From: Fischerella muscicola SAG 1427-1 = PCC 73103
GTDB taxonomy: Bacteria; Cyanobacteriota; Cyanobacteriia; Cyanobacteriales; Nostocaceae
Direction: 5' to 3'
Assembly: GCF_000317245.1 (NCBI RefSeq)
Contig: NZ_AJLJ01000063.1
Location: 1-64,000 of the forward strand
DNA length: 64,000 nt
In this document: positions 34,550 to 45,000 of the stretch, piece by piece
Layout: each line of letters opens with the position of its first letter
Numbering within the stretch: position 1 is the stretch's first letter
Program-made: the position numbers and the translations under genes
Notes under the pieces: model-generated
The model's input: only the letters and a program-made list of their open reading frames with translations
Told to the model about the DNA's origin: nothing
Databases searched by the model: none

Positions 34550-35358
34550 ACCACCCAGCGCTCACGCTTGGCGTAGAGCGCGGGTATTCCTGGTTCATTT
34601 TTCTAGTTCATTTTTAATTTGCCCAAAGCTCAAGACTGCTATGGCTTTCTTGAGTAATTTATTATGGGTGTAATGGGTGTAAATAGTGCGATCGCTACTT
34701 TGATTCACTAAATTTGACTTTGATTATTTCGCCGCAATTATTCTTCATTAAAATTTGCGATTCTCACAAATCATGTGGGATTGCTATATCATTTTGATTT
34801 TTGTATAGTAATCATAAGAACTATAAATCTTAACTAGTGTTAATTAGTTCTCAAAATAGTATTTACTATAATTTAATACTGCTAATAAACATTTAAATAT
34901 CACTCAAAATACGTTTAGAATCAGCATACTTTTATCTAAGAGGGCTGCTTTCTAAAAGGTCAAAAGGCAAGATTTCAAGGAACAGAAATATTTCCTTTTC
35001 TCTTACCCTTTACGCCTTAATAAAACCGTATTTACCTCATTCAGGAAATTCACAAAACAAATTCCTGATTCAAGTAAGGCAGATAGCATTTAAGTTGCAA
35101 CATCTGTTTTACAAAGAAAGGCAGAAGGCTGGAAGTATGAATAAAAACTTCAGTTGTGGTAGGCTGCCCACTTTAAAAAAAAGAACTATACCGAGACGCG
35201 CAGCGCGAGGTATAAAGCGTCCTTGCTTCAATCCTACGTTTTTAAGTGTGGGTTCCCTTCTACCTTAGTACTTCTGCCTTCATGAAGTCTATGCTTTGAT
35301 TGCTGTTAAATGCTGCAATTCAGTATTTATATATTCCATTGTTCTGTGAGGAGTTGTC
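34550..35358. other. 809-base intergenic region before the porin gene
   Basis: AT-rich with no supported coding frame. It contains a GC-rich inverted segment near 34558-34585 (GCGCTCACGCTTGGCGTAGAGCGCGG), a similar GAGACGCGCAGCGCGAGG at 35193-35210, and one HIP1 site near 34688. A long leader or regulatory sites for the porin are possible; I recognise none. The porin's ribosome site GAGGAG is at 35347-35352. Confidence 0.5.
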
Positions 35359-37299
35359 ATGTCTAAATATCTGCTAGCCTCTGCTGGTGGAGCTGGTTTA
35401 TTGTATTTAATTTTGGGATTGTTACCAGTACAAGCCCTAACTAATTTTGAGGTTACAGATAACAAGCGAGTACAAAAAACTCCTGAAAAATTAGTAATTA
35501 CTAAGAGTGAGAACACCCGTGAAATAACCGCAAATCATGGCAGTGTTTTACCTCAAAAACTGAAAAATGAGCTAATTATAGCTAATGATAATCAACCAGA
35601 TTCATTAGTTTTAACCCAGAAGCAAGAAAACAGAAATCTAGAATTAAATTCTGCTCCTAATTCTTCATTACAAATTTCTCCAACATCCGCAAATTCATCT
35701 CAGACATCAGATAAAATAGCCCAAGTCACATCTGTCTCACAATTGTCTGATGTCCAACCAACAGACTGGGCTTTCCAAGCATTACAATCTTTGGTTGAGC
35801 GTTACGGTTGTATTGCTGGGTATCCCAATGGTACCTATCGAGGTAATCGTCCGATGACTCGCTACGAATTTGCTGCTGGTTTAAATGCTTGTCTTGATCG
35901 AGTCAATGAAATCATTGCTACGGCTACTACCAATTTGGTAACAAAAGAAGACTTAGTCACTTTACAGAGATTGCAAGAAGAATTTGCTGCGGAATTGGCG
36001 ACATTACAAGGTCGAGTAGATACACTGGAAGCTCACACAGCAGAACTAGTAGCAAATCAGTTTTCTACAACTACCAAACTCAATGGTGAGGTAATTATTG
36101 CAGCGATTGGTGCTACAGGAGGTTCTCCAGATACGGATGACTCCAATATTATCTTGACAAATAGAGTGCGGTTAAATCTCAACACCAGTTTTACAGGTAA
36201 AGATTTACTAATTACTGGTTTGCAATCTTATAACTTTTTGGGCGGTTTGGATGGTCGCGGTAGTTTGCAAGAATCTTTGGGATTAGCTTCGCCCATACTT
36301 AGCGCCAGTAGCGCCCGTACTAGTTTTGAACCTCAGTTTCCTGGTATTGATGTTAAAACTTTATCGGATGTCGGCGCTAATGATGTTGAGCTTTACAAAT
36401 TGCTTTATATCTTTCCGGTCGCTGATAAATTAACTTTGTTTGCTGGAACTGCGGCGGAAGTTTCAGATGCTTTTCCTACTATTACACCTTTCTATGGTGA
36501 AGGACAAGAGTCGATTTCTCGCTTTGGAAACTTGAACCCCGTAGTACGTGTCTCCGGTGGTACTTCTGGTTCTGGTTTGGCTTCTGCTGTAGGATTTATT
36601 TTTAATATTTCTGACCAGTTAGATCTCAGAGCTTTATACGGTAGCGTCAATGCTAACATTCCTCAAAATGCTCCAGACATCCAACCGGGAGTTTCTGGTA
36701 CACCTTTGGGATCTGGTTTTTTTGGTGGTAGTAGCGTTATCGCCACACAATTAACCTTTAGACCAACCAGTTCTATAGATATTGGTCTCAACTATGCCAA
36801 TAGTTATCACGAAATCAATATCTTGGGTACAGGATTAACTAGTAGTGATATTGGGGCTTTAGCCGATGTTTCACTAGGAACACCCGTCAAACTTAATTCT
36901 TTTGGTGGGACAGTAACTTGGCGTTTTTCCCCAAAAATTGCTTTATCTGGTTACGGTGCGGCAATATTTGTTGATGATTCTTCCCGTGATGTCGATGCTT
37001 CTACTACCTTCACTAGTTGGATGGTAGGGCTTCACTTCAATGATTTATTCCACCAAGGAAATAACGCGGGTATTTTGTTTGGACAGCCACTGTATCGTAC
37101 TTCTGCTGATGGCGATGCTGAACTTGCCTCTACAGGTGTTGATCGCGCTACTCCTTATCATTTAGAAGCGTATTATCGCTTTAAAGTAAGTGATAATATT
37201 AGCATTACTCCTGGGGCTTTTGTGTTATTTAACCCCGAAGGTGACAGCAGAAACGACACAACAACTGTTGGTGTACTCCGTACTACCTTCACTTTTTAA
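35359..37299 (+). CDS. SLH-domain outer-membrane porin (iron uptake porin / OprB family)
   Basis: A 646-residue outer-membrane protein. It has an N-terminal signal peptide (LLYLILGLLPVQALT), then a low-complexity linker to ~110. An S-layer homology domain follows at ~125-195 (SDVQPTDWAFQALQSLVERY, YPNGTYRGNRPMTRYEFAAG), which in cyanobacteria binds peptidoglycan-linked polymer. A coiled coil at ~205-235 (LQEEFAAELATLQGRVDTLE) precedes a C-terminal beta-barrel ending VGVLRTTFTF with terminal Phe. This is the major-porin architecture of cyanobacteria, used for inorganic ions and possibly iron. The ATG at 35359 has a strong GAGGAG. It converges with dnaX, only three bases apart. Confidence 0.93.
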   Translation: MSKYLLASAGGAGLLYLILGLLPVQALTNFEVTDNKRVQKTPEKLVITKSENTREITANHGSVLPQKLKNELIIANDNQPDSLVLTQKQENRNLELNSAPNSSLQISPTSANSSQTSDKIAQVTSVSQLSDVQPTDWAFQALQSLVERYGCIAGYPNGTYRGNRPMTRYEFAAGLNACLDRVNEIIATATTNLVTKEDLVTLQRLQEEFAAELATLQGRVDTLEAHTAELVANQFSTTTKLNGEVIIAAIGATGGSPDTDDSNIILTNRVRLNLNTSFTGKDLLITGLQSYNFLGGLDGRGSLQESLGLASPILSASSARTSFEPQFPGIDVKTLSDVGANDVELYKLLYIFPVADKLTLFAGTAAEVSDAFPTITPFYGEGQESISRFGNLNPVVRVSGGTSGSGLASAVGFIFNISDQLDLRALYGSVNANIPQNAPDIQPGVSGTPLGSGFFGGSSVIATQLTFRPTSSIDIGLNYANSYHEINILGTGLTSSDIGALADVSLGTPVKLNSFGGTVTWRFSPKIALSGYGAAIFVDDSSRDVDASTTFTSWMVGLHFNDLFHQGNNAGILFGQPLYRTSADGDAELASTGVDRATPYHLEAYYRFKVSDNISITPGAFVLFNPEGDSRNDTTTVGVLRTTFTF

Positions 37300-37302
37300 C
37301 AG

Positions 37303-39261
37303 TTAAAATTCATCATCTGCTTCTGCTTCGTTTTCCCACTCTGAGGTCGTGCTAGAGTCGGTAACTTCTACTACATCATCTGCAAAGCGAATAATTTCCC
37401 CATCAAAAAATTGTGCCAGACGTTGAGCTGCGATCGCTCCTTCATCACTTTCCCAATTAGCTGGTGAAATCTGAGGTTGTGATGTGGGCAAAGTTGGCGC
37501 CGCAGGAGTATTATTTGTTACCGACTCTGTTTTTGTGATTACTGGTTTTACTGGTTGATGATTTTCAGTTACAGGTTGTTGTGGTTGTTGATTGTAACTA
37601 GGTCGAGAGGGCTGATGAGTTTGAGGGGTATTATTTTGAGGAAAATCTTTTTTTTCATTGCTAGGTGAGGTTTTTGCCTGATTTGCAACCAAGCTCACCT
37701 TATATTTTTGCTGAAAAACTTTTACAAAAGCGGCTTCTATATCAGCTAATTTACCTTGAGCAAGTTTGATTAGTTTTGGTGGTACACCTACAACAGCAAC
37801 ACCATCACCGATACTTAATAAGCGTCCGTGCTGATTCAACAGTGCTTTGGCAGGTATTGGCAAAGATTCGACTATTTTTTGCCAAGTTGCTTCCAATGAT
37901 TCTTCACTGGAAGATGAGGAAGTGGGAGGTGTGCTTGAAGTTGGGGAAGTGGGGGGAGTGTGGAGGGTGCTTGGAGGTGGGGAAGTTGGGGAATTGTGGA
38001 GTGTGCTTGGAGTGTGGGGAGTCGTCGTATCTTCTTTATTACCTGTGTTACTGTGTCCCTGTGTCACCTTGCCATTAGAGACTGGAGAAGGTGAGATGAT
38101 AGAAGGAGTTGGTGACGGTGATACTGTGGGTGCTGGATGGCTGGTTGTTGCTGGCTGAGTGTTAATAATAGTTGCTGAAGGTAGCAATCCCAGTAATGTG
38201 ACTTCTAACCACAAGCGCGGTTGGGTGGTGTTTTTCAGTTGCACCTCAGCAGTTCTTAGGTGTTGTTGTCCTTGTAAAATAGTTCTGATATCTAACTGTT
38301 GAGCAGAATTAACAAGTGCTTGCCAAGTTTGAGGAGTACAAGCAACCAAGTTTTGGCGATTGGGTGCTGTTTTGGCTATGAGTAAATCGCGATAAAAAGC
38401 AGCCAGGTTTTGGAGAATAATTAGAGGTTCTCGACCACGATCTAGAATTTGACGAGTACAATCAAGAACTGCTTCGGGATTATCTGTGGCGATCGCACTC
38501 AACAGTGTGAGTAAGTCCTTTTCACTTACTGAACCTACCAAATCCCACACTCGATCCGGCGTAACTTCCCCTGATAATAAACTTAGTTGATCGAGCAAGC
38601 TTTCAGCATCCCGCAATCCTCCCTGAGCAATTTGAGCCACAAGCGTAATCGCTTCCGAATTAATATTAATATTTTCTTTGGTAGCAATAGTACTTAAATG
38701 CTGCACCATTGCTTCTAAGGGTATCCGACGAAAATCAAACCGTTGACACCGGGAAATGATTGTAGGTAGTACTCTTTGCGGATCTGTTGTTGCGAGGACA
38801 AAGACTACATGTTTAGGTGGTTCTTCGAGAGTTTTAAGTAGCGCATTGAACGCTGCTGTACTGAGCATATGACACTCATCGACCACATACACTTTATAAC
38901 GACATTGAACAGGGGCAAATTGCGCCCTTTCAATCATCTCTCTGATGTTGTCTACGCCTGTGTTACTGGCAGCATCTATTTCAATTACATCTAAAGAATA
39001 GCCTTTGGTAATTCCCTGACAAACATCACACACACCACAGGGTTCAGGTGTGGGTTTGTCACTTTTAAGACAATTGAGTGATTTAGCTAAAATGCGGGCG
39101 CTGGAGGTTTTTCCTGTACCTCTTGGCCCTGTGAATAAATAGGCTGGTGCAATTTTGGATGCACAAATAGCATTAGTGAGAGTGGTAGCGATCGCTTCTT
39201 GGCCTACCAGTTCAGCAAAACTCTTTGGGCGGTACTTATGGTGCAGAGGTTCGTAAAACAT
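37303..39261 (-). CDS. dnaX: DNA polymerase III subunits gamma and tau
   Basis: The clamp-loader ATPase. From the ATG at 39261 it starts MFYEPLHHKYRPKSFAELVG, the usual cyanobacterial N-terminus; an in-frame ATG at 39321 would add 20 residues. Walker A is GPRGTGKTSSAR, the zinc cysteines are in PCGVCDVC, Walker B is VVDECHML, the SRC motif is IISRCQRFDF. After ~380 comes a Pro/Ser/Thr-rich linker with tandem SPTSS-like repeats, then a C-terminal tau-like domain ending in acidic residues. No intein is present, although dnaX inteins occur in some cyanobacteria. A run of eight A residues in the coding strand near 37655-37648 could allow slippage. Confidence 0.96.
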   Translation of the reverse strand: MFYEPLHHKYRPKSFAELVGQEAIATTLTNAICASKIAPAYLFTGPRGTGKTSSARILAKSLNCLKSDKPTPEPCGVCDVCQGITKGYSLDVIEIDAASNTGVDNIREMIERAQFAPVQCRYKVYVVDECHMLSTAAFNALLKTLEEPPKHVVFVLATTDPQRVLPTIISRCQRFDFRRIPLEAMVQHLSTIATKENININSEAITLVAQIAQGGLRDAESLLDQLSLLSGEVTPDRVWDLVGSVSEKDLLTLLSAIATDNPEAVLDCTRQILDRGREPLIILQNLAAFYRDLLIAKTAPNRQNLVACTPQTWQALVNSAQQLDIRTILQGQQHLRTAEVQLKNTTQPRLWLEVTLLGLLPSATIINTQPATTSHPAPTVSPSPTPSIISPSPVSNGKVTQGHSNTGNKEDTTTPHTPSTLHNSPTSPPPSTLHTPPTSPTSSTPPTSSSSSEESLEATWQKIVESLPIPAKALLNQHGRLLSIGDGVAVVGVPPKLIKLAQGKLADIEAAFVKVFQQKYKVSLVANQAKTSPSNEKKDFPQNNTPQTHQPSRPSYNQQPQQPVTENHQPVKPVITKTESVTNNTPAAPTLPTSQPQISPANWESDEGAIAAQRLAQFFDGEIIRFADDVVEVTDSSTTSEWENEAEADDEF

Positions 39262-39424
39262 GGATGGCAATGCCTTATCTGTTTTGGGAGTCGCACCCAG
39301 TCGAGTTTGGGATTCAATCATTTTAGCTAAAGAAGGGAATTTTCAAGAACGGAGATTAGGAAAGGGGAAAAGCGAGGACACAGGAGAGAGTGGAGAGGGG
39401 GAAGGAGGACGAGGGAGACACGGG

Positions 39425-39505
39425 GACAAGGGGAGCCACTGCGCCCTTGCGGGTTAAGAGCGTTGTAGCACGTGGCGTGGACAAGGGGGACATATCAATT
39501 CAAAA
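39425..39505. repeat. Left copy of an inverted repeat flanking 39.5-41.7 kb
   Basis: About 60 bases (GACAAGGGGAGCCACTGCGC through GTGGCGTGGACAA) plus CATATCAATTCAAAA recur in inverted orientation at 41729-41811, with only small indels (an extra GAG in one, GGGGGA in the other). Part of the repeat (GACAAGGGGAGCCACTGCG) is also at 9487-9505, so it belongs to a dispersed family. Confidence 0.85.
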
Positions 39506-39687
39506 TACCTACGGTAGGCGCGCAAGCGACTTCTGCAAGTAGCCGCTTTGCGTCTACAAAATTCAAAATTAAGAACTTTTTGACTTTTGACTTTTGACTT
39601 GTTTAGCCCGATGCCCGATGTCCATCAAAATGCGTAGCGACTGGTCGTAGACATCGCTACAATCTTAGGGTAAACAAAACTCAGGGG

Positions 39688-40401
39688 GTGCCGGAGATGC
39701 TCAAACGGCTCATTCAATGGTTAAAAAGGTTTTTTCAACGCTTATTGGGCAACCAAAAGGCTCCAGCAGTATTTGGAGGTGATCATATAAAAGAACCACC
39801 TCCACCCCTAAGCGATACAGATTTAGAATTTTTGTTCACCGAACTGTTAGAAGGAGTACATCAAGCCAGAGGACAACACTGGGCGCTGAAGTGGTTACAT
39901 AATATTGAGCATCGCGTCCCAACAGAACGTTGGATAGAGTGGTTGGCTCGCTTTGGTGAAAAATTGCTAGCATCACCCACTCCTAATACTGAATTAGCCG
40001 CTCGGATGGTGCAATTAGGAGAATTGGAAGTTGGAGAAGTGGGAGATGTTGCTCATAATATTGGGACGCAATTATTGGAACGTAATCAAGGAGAACCAGT
40101 GTGGGAATATGAAGGCCCAGATGCCCAAATAGGAACCTTTACCTCAGCAGCAGATACTGGTGTAGAAAATTTCCCAACCGAGCAAATCTTCCAAACAACA
40201 GATGAAATACAAAATCTCCCTGAAGGAGAATTTCAAACCGTAACCCTGGATGAATTGCTGATTCTGATGCAGCAGGATGAGAATTTACGTCTGATGATTG
40301 CTCAACAATTGGGAATTGAGAGTGAAGATCCGCAAATGATTATCCAAGCTTTGATTGATCAATTTAATGCTGCCAATCAATCAACTACAGAACAAGGATA
40401 A
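39688..40401 (+). CDS. Unknown protein, paralogue of the N-terminal domain of the TPR-CHAT protein
   Basis: A 237-residue protein. The first ~20 residues are a basic amphipathic helix (MLKRLIQWLKRFFQRLLG). Residues ~42-130 share a domain with the protein at 42057-45857: DLEFLFTELLEGVHQARGQH, EHRVPTERWIEWLARFGEKL and MVQLGELEVGEVGD. A C-terminal helical stretch (TLDELLILMQQDENLRLMIA) also has a counterpart there, before the TPRs. It lacks TPRs and the CHAT domain. No enzyme motif is seen. The position 1.6 kb upstream of the TPR-CHAT gene suggests a linked role, perhaps as partner or substrate, which is inference. Confidence 0.8.
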   Translation: MPEMLKRLIQWLKRFFQRLLGNQKAPAVFGGDHIKEPPPPLSDTDLEFLFTELLEGVHQARGQHWALKWLHNIEHRVPTERWIEWLARFGEKLLASPTPNTELAARMVQLGELEVGEVGDVAHNIGTQLLERNQGEPVWEYEGPDAQIGTFTSAADTGVENFPTEQIFQTTDEIQNLPEGEFQTVTLDELLILMQQDENLRLMIAQQLGIESEDPQMIIQALIDQFNAANQSTTEQG

Positions 40402-40760
40402 ACTATTGCGCTCCTGGTGGGCGCAGTTCAAATACTGTAGTGGGAAACAAGAGGTTGTAAGATTTATTTCATACATCTTGTGTACATAGTTCATAATGAT
40501 CGCTCAATAGCTAGATTGATATTTGTAGTTAAAATTAGTAGTACATAAATACTAAAATAATAGAAGAGAAAATGTCAAAGTATTTGAAAAAATTGCTGAT
40601 ACTCTGTAAAATTTTGTAATGTATAGATAACTGATAACTGTCAAATAGGATTTAAATCAAAGTGGTACGTTAAAGCAACAAACACACAAATCATTGGATT
40701 CGCTTCAGTCGGACAAAGTCCGAAAAAATTGTGTTTTTTGTTGCTAAATATGGAGCCACT

Positions 40761-41645
40761 GTGGAAATACCTGTATACTACCTGGATAAAATTCGTGCTG
40801 CATATCCCAATATTGAGTTTGAACATCTGGATTTTAATCAAGATGGGATGGTTAATGATGTGGTAGTGGTCAATCACGAGCTTGTTTGTCGCTTTGCTAG
40901 AGAAGATTGGGGAAAAGATGTTCTTGTTCAGGAAGCAAAATTATTAGAAATCGTCAAACGCTACGTAGATTTACGTATTCCTCAATTTGAACATCTAGAA
41001 GCAGACTTTGTTAGCTACTCATATATTCCGGGTGAACCGCTTTCTCGCAACACCCTGTTAAAGTTAAGCGATACTGTGCGATCGCGTATCATTTCACAAC
41101 TTGCTACATTTCACTATCAGTTACACAGTATCCCAACAGAAATTTTAGTAGAGGCTGAGATATCTACCTCTAGTAGTGTGCGATCGCGCCAAGATTGGTT
41201 ACAACTTTACGAACAAGTTCAAGAAAATCTGTTTCCCCATCTTTGGCGTCATCAGAAAACTTGGATACAGGAACTATTTGCGCCTGTGGTGTCGGGTGAA
41301 CTCGACTTTAACTACACACCTGTACTCATCAATGGTGATTTGGCAGTGTATCACGTTTTGTTTGACCCTGTGTCAGAAAATATTAGTGGTGTGATTGACT
41401 TTGGTGTTGCTGGCTTTGGCGATCCTGCTTGTGATATTGCTGTTCAACTCAGCAATTATGGAGAGAGCATTGTGTTGCAAATGGAAAAATATTATCCCAT
41501 GCTAGGAGATGTTATCGACCGGGCGCGATTCTGGATGGGGACTTTAGAGCTTCAGTGGGCTAATTATGGTCTCAAGTATAACGATAGTTCCCTACTGCTA
41601 GCACATATTGGTTTGGCAAGAGACGTTCAACTCATAAATAAATGA
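40761..41645 (+). CDS. APH-fold phosphotransferase, divergent (Mph-like)
   Basis: The frame opens at a GTG at 40731, but the GTG at 40761 has GGAG five bases upstream and is the better start (294 residues). It has the APH kinase fold: N-lobe with VCRFAREDWGKD and an acidic helix QEAKLLE, the catalytic loop INGDLAVYHVLFD, and the metal-binding DFGVAGFGDPACDIA. The usual HGD motif is NGD here, with Asp kept, and His five residues on as in macrolide kinases. The family phosphorylates antibiotics, choline-like molecules, sugars or proteins; the substrate here is unknown. It lies between the two TPR-CHAT-related genes and inside the inverted repeats. Confidence 0.82.
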   Translation: MEIPVYYLDKIRAAYPNIEFEHLDFNQDGMVNDVVVVNHELVCRFAREDWGKDVLVQEAKLLEIVKRYVDLRIPQFEHLEADFVSYSYIPGEPLSRNTLLKLSDTVRSRIISQLATFHYQLHSIPTEILVEAEISTSSSVRSRQDWLQLYEQVQENLFPHLWRHQKTWIQELFAPVVSGELDFNYTPVLINGDLAVYHVLFDPVSENISGVIDFGVAGFGDPACDIAVQLSNYGESIVLQMEKYYPMLGDVIDRARFWMGTLELQWANYGLKYNDSSLLLAHIGLARDVQLINK

Positions 41646-42056
41646 TTTTTGGGTTCGCCGAAATAGTTTTTGGGTTCGCCGAAATGATTATAAAGTCTTC
41701 TTTGTGTTTTTGTGGATCAAAAATAAGTTTTTGAATTGATATGTTGTCCACGCCACGTGCTACAACGCTCTTAACCCGCAAGGGCGCAGTGGCTCGGCTC
41801 CCCTTGTCCCCCACACTCCCTTCCGTTCCCAAGTCAGATTCTCACTGACAATTTATGTATACTATGGACTTGACCTTCACTGAGAGAATAGCTATAAATT
41901 TTAGACCAGTATCTTACTGTAGAATTAGTTAGATATTTTGGTTACATTTTTACAAATTTTCTCTGTAAAAAATCTAACGGGTTTTTACGTAATTGATGAG
42001 TTTTTTTAAACATCGATCGCTAAAATCTATATGAAAATCACCTAAGAGTTTCCGAA
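41646..42056. other. Intergenic region with short direct and inverted repeats
   Basis: It contains a direct duplication of TTTTTGGGTTCGCCGAAAT at 41645-41684, then the right inverted repeat (41729-41811), then an AT-rich leader for the TPR-CHAT gene. No gene seen. Confidence 0.6.
41729..41811. repeat. Right copy of the inverted repeat flanking 39.5-41.7 kb
   Basis: Reverse complement of 39425-39505, including the TTTTGAATTGATATG end and the CACGCCACGTGCTACAACGC core. The pair encloses the paralogue gene and the kinase gene. Confidence 0.85.
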
Positions 42057-45000
42057 ATGCTCAAGTGGCTAGTACAGTGGCTTAAAAAGTTGTGGAAGTC
42101 CCCCTATGGCAGAAAACAGACTGCTGGTAGTAAAGCTATAGCAGGATATCAAGTGGTACAGCAGCTACCAGAACTGACAAATGCGGATCTGGAATTTTTG
42201 TTTACCCAACTGCTAGAAGGTGTGTATCAGGCGCGAGGACAGCACTGGGCTATCAAATATCTGCAACGGATGGAACACCGCATCAGTACAGATCGCTGGA
42301 TAGAGTGGCTGTTAAATTTTGGCGAGAAATTACTCACCTCACCCTCACCAAATAACCACATAGCAGAGAGGATGGTGCAATTAGGTGAGTTGAGGATTGG
42401 AATAATCGGAGATCTTGCCTATGATATTGGTATACGCCTGTTAACACGCAATCTAGGCGGACAATATTGGCAAACTGATGCAGAAGAATTGGAAACCCCA
42501 GCCCCAGTACCTACGCCTGTTGCCTTACCACAACTAGAATTGACCTCAAATTTACCAAATCAAGACGAGGAAAACACTATACCTGTACTTGTTCCGGAAA
42601 CTCCAGGGATAGATTTGATACGCAATCTTGGAGAACTTTTGTGGGAGTATCAAGACGATAATGTAGCAAGCAGAACACTGACTAATTTTGTCCCGCCCTT
42701 GGATATAGTAAAAGAGGATACTGCTTGGCAAAACTATGAAGAAGAAACTTGGATCAGAGAAAGTCTCGCAGCCACAGCACTAGATGAATCTTGGAAAAAT
42801 GCAGCGCCAATAGTAGACACTTCACTGGATGATTTGTTGGTGAGGTTAGAGCAGAGTACTAATTTAGTACAACAGTTAGCTGTGGGATTGGGAATTCAAA
42901 CCAGCGACACTCATGCGATTATTGAGGCACTCAGCGATGAAACAAATGGAAATAGTGTCCAAGCAGAGGCATGGTTTTACGAAGGTTTGCAACAAGCTAA
43001 AATAGGTAACTTGGCAGGAGCGCTGAAATACTATAATAAGAGCTTAGAATTAAATCCTGATGCTTATGAATATTGGTTTAACCGGGGTTTAACACTATTT
43101 TATTTAGGAAATTTTACCGAAGCGATCGCCTCTTATGATCAAGCAATTGAGATTAAACCTGATTTTTACAAAGGCTGGTACAACAGAGGCGCAGCCTTAA
43201 GTGAATTAGGAAATTTTACCGAAGCGATCGCCTCTTTTGATGAAGCTTTAAAATTGAAAAGTGACTACCAAGAAGCTTGGTCTGCACGAGGCTTGGTAGA
43301 GTTAAAGCTAGGAAATTTACACGAAGCAATTGTTAGTTTCGATGCTTCATTACAAATACAACCCCAAGATCCAGAAAGCTGGTATTTTCGGGGAACTGCA
43401 TTAGCAGAAGCCGGGCAAAATTATGATGCGATCACCTGCTACAATCAAGCTCTTGAATATTATCCTGAATTTGATTTGGCTTGGTATAAGCGAGGCGTAG
43501 CACTATTTAACATTGGTAACTGGGAAGAGGCGATCGCCAATTATCACCAAGCCATTCACATCAACCCTGAATGTTACCAAGCTTGGTATGGGTTAGCTGG
43601 TGCCAAGGAAAAATTAGGCAGAATTGAAGAAGCGATCGCAGCCTATAATCAATGTACACAAATTCAACCCAACTTCCATGAAGCTTGGATTGATCGAGGC
43701 GTAATCTTAGCCAGTTTGGAAAAATGGGAAGAAGCTATAGCCTCCTGGGATAAAGCCATAGCGATTAATCCTAATTTTTATTTAACCTGGTTTAACCGGG
43801 GTGTAGCCTTGGACAATTTAGGACGTCGTCAAGAAGCGATTTCATCCTACGACAAAGCCATAGAAATCCAAAGCGATTTTTACCTTGCGTGGTACAACCG
43901 GGGTTTAGCCCAATTTTATTTAGGGCAATTTGAAGAGGCCATAGTTTCTTATGATAGCGCTTTACAAATTCAACCAGACTACTGGGAAGCTTGGCTAGGT
44001 CGAGGTAGCGCTGCTGGAAATGCAATTATGCTGGAATGGCAATCAAATGTCTATAGTAGCATCGCGACTGATAATCATGCCCTCAACGAACGTGGCTATG
44101 AGGGAAAATTGGCAAGTTATCAGGAAGGGTTGAGATATGTTAATCCAAACACTCATCCTGAAGGCTGGGGTAGATTACATCTGGCGATCGGTAATGCTCA
44201 CTATGATCGGGGTAAAAGACATCCTCTACCCCGTCATTATTGGTTAGAAGCTGCTGCTGCTTACGAAAATGCACTGATTACGCTCACAGAAGAAGTTTTT
44301 CCTCTGTTGCATTTGGAGACTCTGCAAAATCTCATCAAAACCCTAGTTGTTTTGGGAGAAACAAAACAAGCACACCAATACCAACAACATGGTATTTATT
44401 TATTACAAAATCTGTTAAATGAACCTAATCGCGGCGATACAGACAAAAAACAACTGGCTTTAAGATTTGCGAGTTTAGGACAATTAGCAGTTGATATTGC
44501 CATACAATTTGGGGAATTAGCGCAAGGTTGGGAAATTGCGGAATATGGCAAAAATGCTTGTTTAACCTGGCTATTTTCTGATTTATCTCAGCAAATTACC
44601 TCACCTAGTTATACTGAAATTCACCAATTACTTAATCCCAAAACAGCAATAATTTACTGGCATATTAGCCCGTGTACATTACGCACTTTTGTAATTAAAT
44701 ATAAATCACCTGAACCAATTCCAATTTTTACACCTGTACTCAACTTTGCCTCAATTAATGATTTACCTGTACCTGAAGCAGTTGCATGTTTGAGTGCATT
44801 TGAAGATTGGATGGAACAATGGCATCAACAATATCAAGAATATTTCAGTCTTAGTGAAGAAGAACAAAGCAGAAACAAGTATTCCTGGGACTTAGACATT
44901 GAACGTAAGCTGCTGCAACTCAAAAAAATACTTAATATTTCTGCGATTGTCCAAGAACTAGAGGACATCAACCAATTGATTTTGATTCCTCATCGTGATT

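Noticed and set aside
37776..38158. Open plus-strand frames opposite the dnaX linker
   Set aside because: Shadows of the Pro/Ser/Thr-rich dnaX linker, which avoids stops on the other strand.
40641..40877. 78-codon minus-strand frame opposite the kinase start
   Set aside because: Antisense to the kinase N-terminus with no ribosome site.
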